Source: Candidatus Woesearchaeota archaeon
GTDB taxonomy: Archaea; Nanobdellota; Nanobdellia; Woesearchaeales; JACPJR01
DNA length: 64,000 bases
Assembly: GCA_016187565.1 (NCBI GenBank)
Contig: JACPJR010000003.1
Location: 1-64,000 of the forward strand
Direction of reading: 5' to 3'
The first letter of the stretch is position 1; each line of letters starts with the position of its first letter. The position numbers were made by a program, and so were the translations under genes. Shown here piece after piece: positions 15,145-25,600 of this stretch. The notes beneath the pieces are model-generated. The model did not search any database and was not told the origin of the DNA. It saw only the letters and a program-made list of their open reading frames with translations.

Positions 15145-16203
15145 ATGGATTTCAACGCAAAGCAAGCTACGGCTCAAAATGAGCTTAAGGAAGTCGGACA
15201 AGCCTATATAAAGGTTATTGGTGTTGGTGGGGCAGGGAGTAACATGGTTAACTGGCTCTACAACAAAGGTGTCAAGGGAGCAGAAATTATCGCATGTAAT
15301 ACTGATCAGCAGCATCTTGAACTTACCTGTGCCGATCGTAAATTCCTCATAGGACAAAGCCTAACCAGAGGCCTTGGCTGTGGCGGGTACCCACAGAAAG
15401 GAACACAGGCTGCACAGGAGAGCATCCAGCAGCTTAAGGAGAGCCTTCAAGGATCTGATATGGTCTTTATCTGCGCAGGAATGGGCGGTGGTACAGGAAC
15501 AGGAGCTGCTCCTGTCGTTGCTAAAATCGCAAAAGACACGGGCGGTATTGTTATAGGTACCGTAACCATGCCCTTCAAGGTTGAACGTGCACGTATTGAT
15601 AAGGCAGAGTTCGGACTCCAGCAATTGCGTGAAGTCTCTGACACGGTTATTGTTGTCGACAACAATCGCCTGGTACAAATCGCAGGAAACTTACCAGTAC
15701 AACAGGCCTTTGCTGTTGCCAATGAACTTGTTGCAACCATGATTCGAGGAATCGTTGAAACCATTGCTGTGCCAAGCCTCGTTAACCTTGATTACGCTGA
15801 TGTCAAAGCTATCATGACGGATGGGGGTGTTGCTGCAATTGGTGTTGGCGCATCCGATACCAACAACAGAGTCGAGGAAGCGGTAACAGGCGCATTAAGT
15901 AACCCCTTACTGGACATCAATTACGAGGGAGCAACTGGAGCTTTAATTCACATTGAAGGTGGCCCAGACTTAACCCTCGAAGAAGTCAGTAGGGTTGGAG
16001 ATCTTGTTACTGCCAACCTTGATCAAGATGCCAACGTGATCTGGGGCGCTCGTATCAACGACGACATGAAAGGAAGGGTGTGTGTTATGACAATAATCAC
16101 CGGAGTGAGCAGCCCTTGGATCCTTGGCAAGCATCACCAACAGAAGCAGCAAGCCCGCGAGCGCGAACAGTTTAGTGATGAATTAGGCATAAGCTTCATT
16201 TAA
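15145..16203 (+). CDS. ftsZ: cell division protein FtsZ
   Basis: 352 residues, a normal archaeal length. This tubulin-like GTPase polymerises into the division ring. The N-terminal GTPase domain has VIGVGGAGSNMVNW (about 24-37), NTDQQHL and the tubulin signature GGGTGTGAAP (about 114-123). MTDGGVAAIGVG and the C-terminal activation domain follow. The protein ends in a short basic/acidic tail with a conserved-looking ELGISFI. There is no FtsA or SepF gene beside it. A TATA box and Shine-Dalgarno precede the start. An AT-rich, T-run gap separates it from the convergent gene at 16255. Confidence 0.97.
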   Translation: MDFNAKQATAQNELKEVGQAYIKVIGVGGAGSNMVNWLYNKGVKGAEIIACNTDQQHLELTCADRKFLIGQSLTRGLGCGGYPQKGTQAAQESIQQLKESLQGSDMVFICAGMGGGTGTGAAPVVAKIAKDTGGIVIGTVTMPFKVERARIDKAEFGLQQLREVSDTVIVVDNNRLVQIAGNLPVQQAFAVANELVATMIRGIVETIAVPSLVNLDYADVKAIMTDGGVAAIGVGASDTNNRVEEAVTGALSNPLLDINYEGATGALIHIEGGPDLTLEEVSRVGDLVTANLDQDANVIWGARINDDMKGRVCVMTIITGVSSPWILGKHHQQKQQAREREQFSDELGISFI

Positions 16204-16254
16204 TTATTAAATTTCTTTTTTTAAATTTTATTATTTTTGTTTTATAATTCTTTA
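16204..16254. terminator. T-rich bidirectional terminator region
   Basis: A nearly pure A/T stretch with T5-T7 runs on both strands, between convergent ftsZ and the gene at 16255. This is typical of archaeal T-run termination. Confidence 0.45.
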
Positions 16255-16854
16255 TCATTCTTGTTCTTCTTCATTTAAGGTAAAACCCATCTCTATTTTT
16301 CCAATGACCATCTTATGTTTTGGCATTCGCTTTACGTGTGAGTGCTTATCATAATAATAGATATCTTGCACTACTTCAAACCCCATATCATCAGTACCAA
16401 GAATGTCAGTAATCTCACGAAGAATCTTTTTTTCTAATGGCTTGTATTTCTCGTGCATCACAATGTCTATCTCAATCCGATCTGCATACCGTACGATGAG
16501 TATATTGGGAATCTTTTCCTGGTCAACGGTAAAGAACCACTTTTCACTTTCGGGCTCTTTATACGCTCGAAATGCCTTGATAAGATAACGTTGATGTGAA
16601 AGTTTCTGCAACTCATTAATCTGTTCGGCAGATGGGACCTTTTCTTTCATTAATCGTTGGATAAGTGCTTCAGCATCCTCTTTGCTCTCTGCACTGTATT
16701 CCTCGCTGCAGCTCGTGGTCTGAGCTGTTCGGTAGGTTTTGAAGATAGTCCATCGTTTCGTTTCATCTTGACGGGCTTCAATATAGACCCTTACCTGTCC
16801 CTGTTCATGTTCATAGCTCATGAACTCTGTAGTATGCGCAATTTTTTTCCACAT
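16255..16854 (-). CDS. hypothetical protein, 199 aa
   Basis: ATG 16854 is preferred over GTG 16863 because GGTG lies 6 nt upstream. No family recognised. It has an N-terminal beta-rich part (RVYIEARQDETKRWTIFKTY), a helical middle (about 65-95) and a mixed C-terminal part with several aromatic and charged strands. No signal peptide, membrane segment or Cys cluster was seen, so it is probably cytoplasmic. It is convergent with ftsZ and divergent from purC. Confidence 0.6.
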   Translation of the reverse strand: MWKKIAHTTEFMSYEHEQGQVRVYIEARQDETKRWTIFKTYRTAQTTSCSEEYSAESKEDAEALIQRLMKEKVPSAEQINELQKLSHQRYLIKAFRAYKEPESEKWFFTVDQEKIPNILIVRYADRIEIDIVMHEKYKPLEKKILREITDILGTDDMGFEVVQDIYYYDKHSHVKRMPKHKMVIGKIEMGFTLNEEEQE

Positions 16855-17006
16855 AAAGAACACCTTACCTCTAGTAACGATGAATGATATGTTCTATAAA
16901 AACTTTATTAATTTTATGAGAAAAATATAAATAGGATAGTGTTGTCCATCTCATCATAAGTACAAAGGTGAGTTGGTGGACGCAATACTACGGAGGGTTG
17001 GATGCC

Positions 17007-17999
17007 ATGATTACTGATGCAAATATACACAAGCAGTTACTATATACACTCAAGGAAACTCATTTTGACCAATTAGGAAAAAGATACGAGGGGAAAGTAC
17101 GTGACAATTATAGTAACGAGAGAAAGCAAGAGCGGACTATTGTTACGACGGACAGAATCTCTGCATTTGACGTGGTTTTAGGGACCATTCCTTTCAAAGG
17201 TCAGGTGCTCAACCAAATGGCATTGTTTTGGTTTGCGCATACCACAGACATTATCAATAACCATGTTTTGAGCTCACCAGATCCTAATGTCATGGTCGTG
17301 CGTGAACTTACGTCTTTTCCTGTTGAAATGGTTGTTCGTGGTTATCTCACCGGGGTTACCAAAACATCGGTGTGGTACAACTATAGCAATGGTGTTCGTT
17401 TGTTTTGTGGAAATAAACTCCCTGAAGGGATGAAAAAAGATCAGAGGTTTGCCAAGCCCATGTTAACTCCGACAACAAAGGCAGAAAAGGGTGGTCATGA
17501 TGAATCGATTAGTCCGGAAGAGATTGTCCAGCGAGGGCTTATTGATAGAGAAACGTTTGCGCAACTAACATCGGTAAGCTTTCAATTGTTTGAACGCGGA
17601 ACAGCACTTGCAGCCAAACAGGGTATTATTCTTGTAGACACTAAGTATGAGTTTGGTTATTATGAAGAAAAAGATGTTCAGGGAAAGAAGCGAAAGGTTA
17701 TTTGCTTAATGGATGAAATTCATACCCCAGATTCTTCACGCTTCTGGTTTGCCGATGAATACAAAGAGCGATTTACCAAGGGATTGGAACAGAAGAAAAT
17801 TGATAAAGAGTACGTCAGAAAATGGTATGCTGATCAGGGGTATATTGGTGATGGAGCCCCTCCGCAACTTCAAGATGATATCCGTGTCGAGGCAGCCAAA
17901 CGGTATATCCAGGCGTATGAGCTTATCACTGGACAGATCTTTTCAGCTGATGTCGGTGATGTAATCGGAAGGATCAAAAGAAATCTTGGAATAAAGTAA
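17007..17999 (+). CDS. purC: SAICAR synthetase PurC
   Basis: 330 residues from ATG 17007. GGAGGG lies 11 nt upstream and the family N-terminus begins MITxxxI..L..TLKET, so the GTG 39 nt earlier is unlikely. It joins CAIR and aspartate in purine synthesis, using ATP. Visible motifs: GKVRDNY (P-loop-like), TTDRISAFD, GTIPFKGQVLNQ, VVRGYLTG, KPMLTPTTKAEKGGHDE, LVDTKYEFG, and DEIHTPDSSRFW with the catalytic acidic residues. It is the longer form (bacterial enzymes are about 240 residues), closer to the yeast Ade1-like type. The downstream gene starts 30 bp later. A second purine gene, guaA, lies far away at 61 kb. Confidence 0.95.
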   Translation: MITDANIHKQLLYTLKETHFDQLGKRYEGKVRDNYSNERKQERTIVTTDRISAFDVVLGTIPFKGQVLNQMALFWFAHTTDIINNHVLSSPDPNVMVVRELTSFPVEMVVRGYLTGVTKTSVWYNYSNGVRLFCGNKLPEGMKKDQRFAKPMLTPTTKAEKGGHDESISPEEIVQRGLIDRETFAQLTSVSFQLFERGTALAAKQGIILVDTKYEFGYYEEKDVQGKKRKVICLMDEIHTPDSSRFWFADEYKERFTKGLEQKKIDKEYVRKWYADQGYIGDGAPPQLQDDIRVEAAKRYIQAYELITGQIFSADVGDVIGRIKRNLGIK

Positions 18000-18028
18000 A
18001 GATCAGTTACCAAGGAGACCAGTATACT

Positions 18029-18337
18029 ATGCCAACACCCTTTGAAGAAAGCGTCTATGCATTACTTCGTCAGGTTCCTGCAGGGAAGGTAACCACGTAC
18101 AAGGCATTAGCAGAAGCATTAGGGACAAAGGCATATCGTGCTATAGGAACTGCGCTTCACAAAAACCCATACGCTCCGGAAGTTCCCTGTCATCGTGTTG
18201 TTACGAGTACAGGATTTGTTGGCGGCTTTGCCCATGGCACACCCCAAAAAATAGCTATGCTACAGAAGGAGGGCATTACCATTGACCAGAACGGGTATCT
18301 TGATCTGTCAGCATATTTTTTCACGGTTAAACCTTAA
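18029..18337 (+). CDS. ogt: methylated-DNA-protein cysteine methyltransferase (MGMT-type)
   Basis: 102 residues, corresponding to the C-terminal DNA-binding/active-site domain only. It has GKVTTYKALAEALG (helix-turn-helix with wing), the Arg-finger region AYRAIGTALHKNP and the acceptor PCHRVV with an intact Cys. This suggests real alkyl transfer rather than the Cys-less ATL type. The length is like ATL or the shortest MGMTs, which lack the N-terminal ribonuclease-like domain. AAGGAGA precedes the start, and it lies 30 bp after purC, likely co-transcribed. Confidence 0.88.
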   Translation: MPTPFEESVYALLRQVPAGKVTTYKALAEALGTKAYRAIGTALHKNPYAPEVPCHRVVTSTGFVGGFAHGTPQKIAMLQKEGITIDQNGYLDLSAYFFTVKP

Positions 18338-18392
18338 GGTCTAAATCAAAGGGCCGAAACGTTTATATACTTCTGTAACAATTAAGTTACAT

Positions 18393-18941
18393 ATGTCACG
18401 TAATAATTACAACCTTGCCATTGTTGAAGCACTCTTGAAATCGGAAAACCATATCAGAGCACTGGCTAAGCTTCTCCACACTAACCAGACGACTATTGCA
18501 AGGAAGGTCGACCAACTCTGCAAAGAGAATATAGTAGATTTTAAGTATGAAGGCAGGAACAAAGTGATTTTCGTTAAGAAAACATTAGAGGCAAAGCAAT
18601 TTGCATATACCGTAGAAGCAAATAAACTCTTGATTATTCTGAAAAAATATCCAATCCTCCGAAGAATTATAGAGGAAATTAAGAAACATGAGAAAATATC
18701 ACTTGCAGTACTTTTTGGCTCATATGCTAAAGGAACTGCTAACAAAGAAAGTGACATTGACGTCTATGTAGACACTCCTGACAACAAAGTAAAAGAAGAA
18801 ATAGAATCTATATACTCAAAGATTAGTGTCAAAAGGGGGAAGTATAATCCAGAAAATCTATTAATAAAAGAGATAGAGAAGAATCATGTTATTATTAAGG
18901 GAGTTGAAATCTACTATGAGAAAAATAGGTTTTTTGGTTAA
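18393..18941 (+). CDS. winged-helix MNT-type nucleotidyltransferase
   Basis: 182 residues. An N-terminal HTH (about 5-60: IRALAKLLHTNQTTIARKVD) precedes a polymerase-beta-like minimal nucleotidyltransferase domain with AVLFGSYAKGTANKESDIDV (about 105-124). That gives GSxAxG plus the DxD metal pair. Such fused HTH-MNT proteins are common in archaea, often regulatory or toxin-antitoxin related; the substrate is unknown. A TATA box (TTTATATA, about 18362-18369) lies about 25 nt from the ATG, implying a leaderless mRNA. No HEPN partner is adjacent. Confidence 0.78.
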   Translation: MSRNNYNLAIVEALLKSENHIRALAKLLHTNQTTIARKVDQLCKENIVDFKYEGRNKVIFVKKTLEAKQFAYTVEANKLLIILKKYPILRRIIEEIKKHEKISLAVLFGSYAKGTANKESDIDVYVDTPDNKVKEEIESIYSKISVKRGKYNPENLLIKEIEKNHVIIKGVEIYYEKNRFFG

Positions 18942-18972
18942 GTTACACAAAGAAAAAAAGCTCCATGGATTG

Positions 18973-19629
18973 ATGGTAGAAAGAATTTTCCTGAAGAAAC
19001 ACAAGATAAAGCATGTTTGGTTTGATCTTGATGGAACCTTGGTGAAAAGGTCAGACGCATTTACTAAAGCGCATGCTCAGCTTCGTTATGAGACCTATGC
19101 CAAGGCTGTTGGCAAACCGTTAACTGAAAAACTAAAGACGGAGTTTGAAGGGCTGTATGCCAAGCAGGGAAGCAATTCAGCTGTCTTTCGATCACTTGGA
19201 TTTCCTTCTGATTTCTGGCAGAAATGCTTTAGTCAGTTGGACAAGTCTCGTTATTACAAGCCGGTAAAGGCCGTCACGCTAACCTTGAAAAGATTAAAGG
19301 ACAAAGTTCCTATCTCTCTTTTCACTAACCTCAGGTCTGAGGGGGTTGACAAGACACTCCAGCTTATCGACATAGACAAGGCCTGGTTTACGTTTATCGT
19401 TACCGGAGATGATATTCAAGAGAGAAAGCCAGCACAGGACGGTTTTTACGAAATGATAAAACGTTCACAGGTACCTGCAGAAGAAATTCTCTATGTGGGT
19501 GATAGAGTAACCGTAGATATCCTCCCTGCAAAAAAGGTGGGGATGAAAACCTGCTTAGTATGGAGTATTTCTGACCAAGCAGATTACTCTTTTAAGAACT
19601 TTGAAGACCTGTTAAGCCTTTTTAAGTGA
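18973..19629 (+). CDS. HAD-superfamily hydrolase
   Basis: About 218 residues from ATG 18973. ATG 18916 has a better ribosome-binding-like AGGGAG but would overlap the upstream gene. Motif I is WFDLDGTLV, with nucleophile and acid/base Asp, near residue 15. A helical cap follows (about 25-95), then motif II SLFTNLRS, the motif III Lys in ERKP and motif IV VGDRVTVDILPAKKVGM. It is a phosphoglycolate-phosphatase/pyrophosphatase-like HAD of unknown substrate, probably co-transcribed with the preceding gene. Confidence 0.85.
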   Translation: MVERIFLKKHKIKHVWFDLDGTLVKRSDAFTKAHAQLRYETYAKAVGKPLTEKLKTEFEGLYAKQGSNSAVFRSLGFPSDFWQKCFSQLDKSRYYKPVKAVTLTLKRLKDKVPISLFTNLRSEGVDKTLQLIDIDKAWFTFIVTGDDIQERKPAQDGFYEMIKRSQVPAEEILYVGDRVTVDILPAKKVGMKTCLVWSISDQADYSFKNFEDLLSLFK

Positions 19630-19633
19630 ATCG

Positions 19634-20563
19634 TTAATCCCCGCGTTTCTTTTTCTTGGTTTTCTTGATTTCGCGCTCTAAATCGAGCTCATCCAGAAGT
19701 TCTTTGTATCTATTTCGAATAGTTACTTCGGTAACCCCAGCAACATCAGCTACCTCTCGCTGTGTCCGTTTCTCACCATGAATTAGGGCTGAGACATACA
19801 AAGCGGCAGCAGCAATTCCTGTTGGTCCTCTTCCTGAGGTTAACTCTGACTTTTGTGCCTGTTCAAGAATTTCAATACTCTTCGATTGAGTTTCTGCATT
19901 CAACCGTAAGGCTGAGGCAAACCGTGCGATATAATCAGCAGGGTTACTTGGTAAGATAGTAATACCTAGTTCTCGGGTGACAAAACGGTAGGTTCGTCCA
20001 ATTTCTTTCTTTTCAATGCCCGAAGCTTCAGAGAGTTCATCTAATGTTCGTGGTACATCATGGCGACGACAGGCTGCATAAAGAGCACCTGCAACAACAC
20101 TTTCCATTGATCTTCCTCTGACAAGACCACGCTGAACCGCCAGCGTATAGATTCGTGCAGACTCTTCTTCCACAGATTTCGGGAGCTTTAAATAGGAACT
20201 TACTCGCTTCAATTCTGCCAATGCCAGTTTGAGGTTTCGTTCAATAGCCGTGCTAATACGGTACTGCCATTTTCTGAGCCTGAAGAATTTATTGCGGTCT
20301 TTTCCGTCAAGTCCATAGATGTCTGCTTTCCTACCAACCTCTGTACCCAGACCTTGGTCGTACTGGGTATAGGTCATAGGAGCGCCTGTTCTTCGTCTCC
20401 GTTCATCCTGATCAGAATCAAACTCACGCCATTCTTGCGTGAAGTCAACCATCTTTTCTTCCACGACAAGACCACAGTCTTTACAGATGATCTCTCCTTT
20501 TTCTTTGTTCAGCCAAAGATTAATCCCCCCACATTCTGGACACTTTTTAACAAATGTTGACAT
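19634..20563 (-). CDS. tfb: transcription initiation factor B (TFB)
   Basis: 309 residues, full length. It bridges TBP-TATA and RNA polymerase. The N-terminal zinc ribbon is CPECGG...CKDCG (about 9-31). Next come the B-reader/linker region (EWREFDSDQDERRRRTG) and two cyclin repeats (about 115-200 and 210-300). The second has GRGPTGIAAAALYVSA and the C-terminal HTH REVADVAGVTEVTIRNRYKE, which contacts BRE. A TATA-like TTTATAAATT (about 20645-20655) and the SD-like GGGTGATG lie upstream. No second TFB is seen in the window. Convergent with the HAD gene (4-bp gap). Confidence 0.97.
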   Translation of the reverse strand: MSTFVKKCPECGGINLWLNKEKGEIICKDCGLVVEEKMVDFTQEWREFDSDQDERRRRTGAPMTYTQYDQGLGTEVGRKADIYGLDGKDRNKFFRLRKWQYRISTAIERNLKLALAELKRVSSYLKLPKSVEEESARIYTLAVQRGLVRGRSMESVVAGALYAACRRHDVPRTLDELSEASGIEKKEIGRTYRFVTRELGITILPSNPADYIARFASALRLNAETQSKSIEILEQAQKSELTSGRGPTGIAAAALYVSALIHGEKRTQREVADVAGVTEVTIRNRYKELLDELDLEREIKKTKKKKRGD

Positions 20564-20788
20564 AGCCCATCACCCTTCTGTTTCCCCCAGATCGAGAATA
20601 GTATCGAATAAATAGACGGTACTCCCCAGCAATTTTTGCGTTAAATTTATAAAGAGAATTGTAATCAACTATTTAAATCTTTCGCTTGGTATCGACGTTA
20701 TTTATTCCAATGGAAGAGAGGGTGGGTTGTTGCGACCGGCGTTACGACCAAAACGTTTAAATATTCTCCCCTCTCAGTCTTGTGCATT

Positions 20789-22654
20789 ATGCAAAAAAGG
20801 GGTCAGGTGACGTTATTTATTCTGGTAGGTTTCCTTCTTGTTTTTGCCATAGGTATCTATTTCTTTGTCAAAGGCCAGTTCTTTGTCGAGCCGCGAACAG
20901 TTCCTGAAAGCATTGCTCCGGTAAAAACCTATGTGGAAGCCTGTCTCTCTACTATTGCTGAGCGGAATGTTATTACCATTGGCATGCAGGGTGGTTATCT
21001 CACCTTGCCTAAGGAAATTGATCTTGATCCTTTTGCGTATTTGAGTGTTGGTGGCATGAAACTTCCTTATTGGTACTACAAAGGAAAAAATAGGATGCCC
21101 TCCCGTACAGCAATGGCTCAAGACTTGGCATCTCAGATTACTGCAGAGCTTCCTGGATGTTTACGGAGTTTTGCAGATTTCAACGATCTTTTTCTGGTGA
21201 CGCCTAAGGGAAATATAAGCACGGTAGTTAGCATCAATGATGAAGAAGTTATTGTAGAGCTCGATTATCCGTTACAGATTAGAAATCTCAAAGAGACTGA
21301 AGCAGTAGCGTGGAGCAAATTCATTACTGCAGTGCCTTTCCGTCTTGGTTTAGCATACGATCTTGCAAAAGGGATCATGGAGCTTGAAAACGAGGCATTT
21401 TTTCTTGAAGAGCTTACCATTGACCAGATAGCGAGTTCTGATTTACCCTTTGAAGGATTATATCCAACCTGTCGGGAGAAAGTCTGGAGCGAGCAGCTTG
21501 AGATAAAACCTTATCTCCAGAATCTGGTGAAGTACAATATGCATTATCTGACCTTTGCAGGAACCTCTTACCTGGATTCAGGCATACCCTACTTTCAAAA
21601 GCAGTATCACTTTACGGTTTCCAATCGAACCTACGATAAGATGAGTGTTACACCTTTTTACGATGATAACTTTGGCATGACGGTTGATGTCTATCCCAGC
21701 CGAGGAGATCAGGTCAAGGCTATTCCTCTTGCTATTCCTCTCGTAGGCACTTGTCTGAAACTCTACCATCATTTTTATAGTGTTGAGTATCCTTTAGTAT
21801 TTATCATTACGGATAAGCAAGATCCAGAAAAGCCCTATCTCTTTCATTTTGTCACTCCGGTGTTAGTTGACAAGAACCAGCCAGACCGTCAACGGAGTTT
21901 ATACACGGTGAGTGACGAATTCAGGTCTATAACGAGCGATGATTATTGTGCCGAGGGTATTAAAGAGGTGGAGGTTTTTGCCCAGGATGCCATTACTGGC
22001 AATATGCTTGAGGATGTTAATCTCAGCTATCAGTGTGTTGGTTTTGTCTGTAACCTCGGTAAAACAAAAACACCCTTATTTCAGGGATATCCTACGGGAG
22101 GATGGCCGTCCCTGCATGCTTCTTTCCCCTTTTGTGTGAATGGCTGGCTTAAAGCTGAAAAAGAAGGTTATCTTGAGAATGTAAGCACGGTAACGATAAC
22201 CGACGAAGAGCAGATCCAGAACGTTAAGCTTCAGATGGTACCCTTACAAAAGCTGGACTATGGGTTTACGCTCATTAACCATGATGGCTGGACACCTCAG
22301 TTAAGGACGTTGCAGGACAATGAGCATATCTTTTTGACTCTTACCAGTAAAGATTATGACTTTGAACAGAGTATCTACTATCCTACTGAAGGGCCGGATT
22401 ATAGCGAACTTTCCTTGTTGCTGGATGATAGTACGTATACCGTTGACATCAAGTTGCTGCGTGATGACGAACTGATTGGTGGTTTGTATCTTGAGAATTG
22501 GACCGTAACCAGAAATGAACTCTTGAGCGCAGAAAAGGTATATTTTGATGTCCTTTCGATGAAGATTATGCCGCTGAATGTTTCTTCATTTGCTCAATAC
22601 TGGGTAACCGTGGTTGAACCGTTATCAGGAGAGTACCAACCAAGCATACAATGA
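20789..22654 (+). CDS. pilin-like-signal surface protein, 621 aa
   Basis: ATG 20789 is favoured: a TATA box at 20755-20764 implies a leaderless transcript starting there. The N-terminus KRGQVTLFILVGFLLV matches an archaeal type III (prepilin-peptidase) signal: a basic segment, G then Q at the cut site, then a hydrophobic helix. The rest is extracellular with beta-rich domains. A Cys-containing region near 405-450 includes EVEVFAQDAITGNMLEDVNL, a carboxypeptidase-regulatory/Ig-like fold. No enzyme motifs were seen. Its stop overlaps the next start (ATGA), so the two proteins likely work together at the cell surface. Confidence 0.7.
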   Translation: MQKRGQVTLFILVGFLLVFAIGIYFFVKGQFFVEPRTVPESIAPVKTYVEACLSTIAERNVITIGMQGGYLTLPKEIDLDPFAYLSVGGMKLPYWYYKGKNRMPSRTAMAQDLASQITAELPGCLRSFADFNDLFLVTPKGNISTVVSINDEEVIVELDYPLQIRNLKETEAVAWSKFITAVPFRLGLAYDLAKGIMELENEAFFLEELTIDQIASSDLPFEGLYPTCREKVWSEQLEIKPYLQNLVKYNMHYLTFAGTSYLDSGIPYFQKQYHFTVSNRTYDKMSVTPFYDDNFGMTVDVYPSRGDQVKAIPLAIPLVGTCLKLYHHFYSVEYPLVFIITDKQDPEKPYLFHFVTPVLVDKNQPDRQRSLYTVSDEFRSITSDDYCAEGIKEVEVFAQDAITGNMLEDVNLSYQCVGFVCNLGKTKTPLFQGYPTGGWPSLHASFPFCVNGWLKAEKEGYLENVSTVTITDEEQIQNVKLQMVPLQKLDYGFTLINHDGWTPQLRTLQDNEHIFLTLTSKDYDFEQSIYYPTEGPDYSELSLLLDDSTYTVDIKLLRDDELIGGLYLENWTVTRNELLSAEKVYFDVLSMKIMPLNVSSFAQYWVTVVEPLSGEYQPSIQ

Positions 22655-25600
22655 TGCAGCAACGACAGGATTGGAACGTGCAGGGTTTTGGGAAGAAAGT
22701 AAGTAAAAAACTGGAAAAAATAGCGAGTGTATGGGTTGTTTTACTCATTATCCTTTTGCCACTTACCCAGGCAGAACTCTTGATTCAGCATACTTCTCCG
22801 AGTGATCTCAGCATTACTGACACCCGTGTTGTGGTGAATTGGACAACGAGTACAGCAGCAGATTCAGGCCTGTTTTATACAACGAACACCAGTCAGGGTT
22901 TTCAATCGCAAACAGCAAATCAGCATGTTCTGAATCATTCAGTCATGCTCAACAATTTGCAGCCGACTACCTTGTATTACTATTTTTTGCAGTCCAGTAA
23001 CGGATCTGAAACTGCTGTTGCCAATAATAGTGGGTCATACTATAGCTTTACAACAAGTAATCCACCAGCACAATCTCATTTAAGTACGTTGAGCAATGTC
23101 CAGGCTCAAAACATTACTCAAGAGAGTGTTCTTATTTTTTGGCAGACCAATGCACCTGCGAATAGCACGGTCTTGTATGGCACCAATAAATCATTGGGAT
23201 TGGTTGCAGGCGATAATACACTAACGCTGAATCATACGGTTACCGTAACTGGCTTGCAGAACGATACACGCTATTACTACACTGTTCAGTCAAGTGATGG
23301 CATTGTTACGTTGTCTGATGATAACCAAGGATTGCTGTACTTTGTTGACACCCTTGCTCCTGCCATAGTACCCATAACCGTAGATCCCTTACCTTTATTG
23401 ACCAATAATAACCGTTTCAGGATTTCGGGAAAAACCATTGCTGATGCCGAGGTCCAGTTTTTTGTTAACAATAGAGGAGTTGCCTCACGCATCTTAGAAA
23501 CAGACCTCTTTTTTATCAAGACCAATACAACAGGACTCTTTAATGGAACCATTATTTTGGATGAAGGATTGAATACCATCCAAGTTACTGCTAAAGATAG
23601 TCATAACAACAAAGGCTATGCATGGCTCAATGTGACGGTTGATGTCCAACCTCCTTTGTTGTACTTAGAGCCGTTGAAGAGTAGCGTCAATACGCCCACA
23701 CTCCTTCTCCAGGGAACAGCAACTGACAATGCGATGGTGAAAGCACTTGTTGCTGAGATTGTTGGCAATGTAACACAACTTGCTCAAGAAACCGTGTTAC
23801 CAACGAATGGGAGTGGTTACTTTAATACCTCGATCCTGCTTGGTGCAGGTGGCCAACGAAGCTTTAATCTTACTATTCTTGCGTTGGATTTGGCAGGGAA
23901 TAGTGCACGTTATAACCAAATCATCAGTGTAGATACTCAAGCTCCCCGTATTGTGCAGATCTATCCTGACCTGGAAAAAGAGAACTTTCACAATGTCTTT
24001 GTCCCTATTAAGGGCAACACCTCAGAACCCTTTGTCACTATCTTCAGCATCAATTTTGGAAATAGGACTCACCTCAGTACTGACGTAGAACAGGATCCCT
24101 GGAAGTATTTTGTCGTAAGACCAGGACCTGATGAATATACGGAATGGGAACTTACCGGAGGTTCTTCAGAGCTGATCAATCTTCTCATGGGACAACGAGA
24201 ATTTAAGTCAGATGCACAGGGCCAGTTCGGGTACAGCAATTTTGAAGATCAGTTTAAAGTTTGGGAAGAGGAAAACAGTTTTCTCGTCTTGCAAGAGGGG
24301 AAGAATGATATCTTGTTCTTGCCTGTTGATGAGGCTGGCAATCAAGGAGCACCTGACTGGAGAGCCGTTACCCTCGATTCTGGTAGTAGTAAATGGAGCG
24401 TGGGCAAGGTAAGCACGATTGCCAATGAAGTGTACTTTACTGACTTAAAACAAGGTCCGGTAACTATCAGTATTGTTTTTGACCTTTACTACCTTGCTGG
24501 GGATTCCTCACAACTCCAGAATGTGAATGTTGTTCTGGTGAAAAATGGCAACCGAATGAACAATGATCTCATCAGTAATCCTGAAGATCAAGTAGTTCAT
24601 TACGATAAAGAAAACAACAAGTTTGTGGTCTTTGCCAAGATACGAGTAAATCAGTGGAGCGGCAGTTTAGAGCAACTCCTTGGCGAGATTGAAGAACAAG
24701 CCATTGGTGAGGCTTTTGTGGAGGATCTGGAAGGTAATCAGTTACTCTTTGACTTCAAAGCGCAAATAGGATATACTATCCCTGAGATCCAGGTACAGCA
24801 ACAAGAGCATGTCTTTGTTGAAAGTCAGGTCAATTTACAAACTCCTTTTGATGCTTCAACATGGTTATCCCCTGAGTTTATCAACAAATCAATTAAGGTA
24901 CTTGATGATACCTTAGAAGGGCTTGAGACTGCTATTGAATGGGCAAAATGGGGAACGCTTGTTGGTCTTGGCGGTTGTATTGCAACAATGACCTGGGGAT
25001 TCCTTGATAAGTCAGACACGGCATTAAAGGCGATCTACTGGAGCTGTGATCGAGTTGCTTGTCCGAGTGTCCCTCCGGATTGTCAACAATTTCAAGCATT
25101 GCAAGGAGCAAAATCTACCGGACAATTGAAAAACACTGATGGCCAGGTTATTACGGTTAAACATACGGGTCAGCAATCCTATCAGGCTGCCAGTGGTTTA
25201 CGCTTGGAATGCCCTGACCATGAGTATGTGCTTGAGGTCATTACCCAAGGGCAAAAAAAAGAGAGTGTAAAACTGGTTATGAATGGTGGAACCATCACTG
25301 ATGCTACCACTGACCTGAAGTGTACCAATGTAGAGCAAGGTAGTTTTGACCCTGCACAAATAAGCGTAGATTCAAGTTATGGTGTTTGTTACCAGCCAGA
25401 GTTTCCTCCGAAGGGAAATTATGATATCTCCAAATGTTGGCCTGATTCGACAGCACGTAGCCTTAATCCCTATGAAGATATCATTGCCTCAACCCGTTGT
25501 GGTTGCGTTACCGGCATATGGGGAAATTTGGAAAAACTCCATGATGTGGTCTATGGCATGCGTCAGTGTCTTGTCCAAGCCCAACTAGGAGAGATTAATG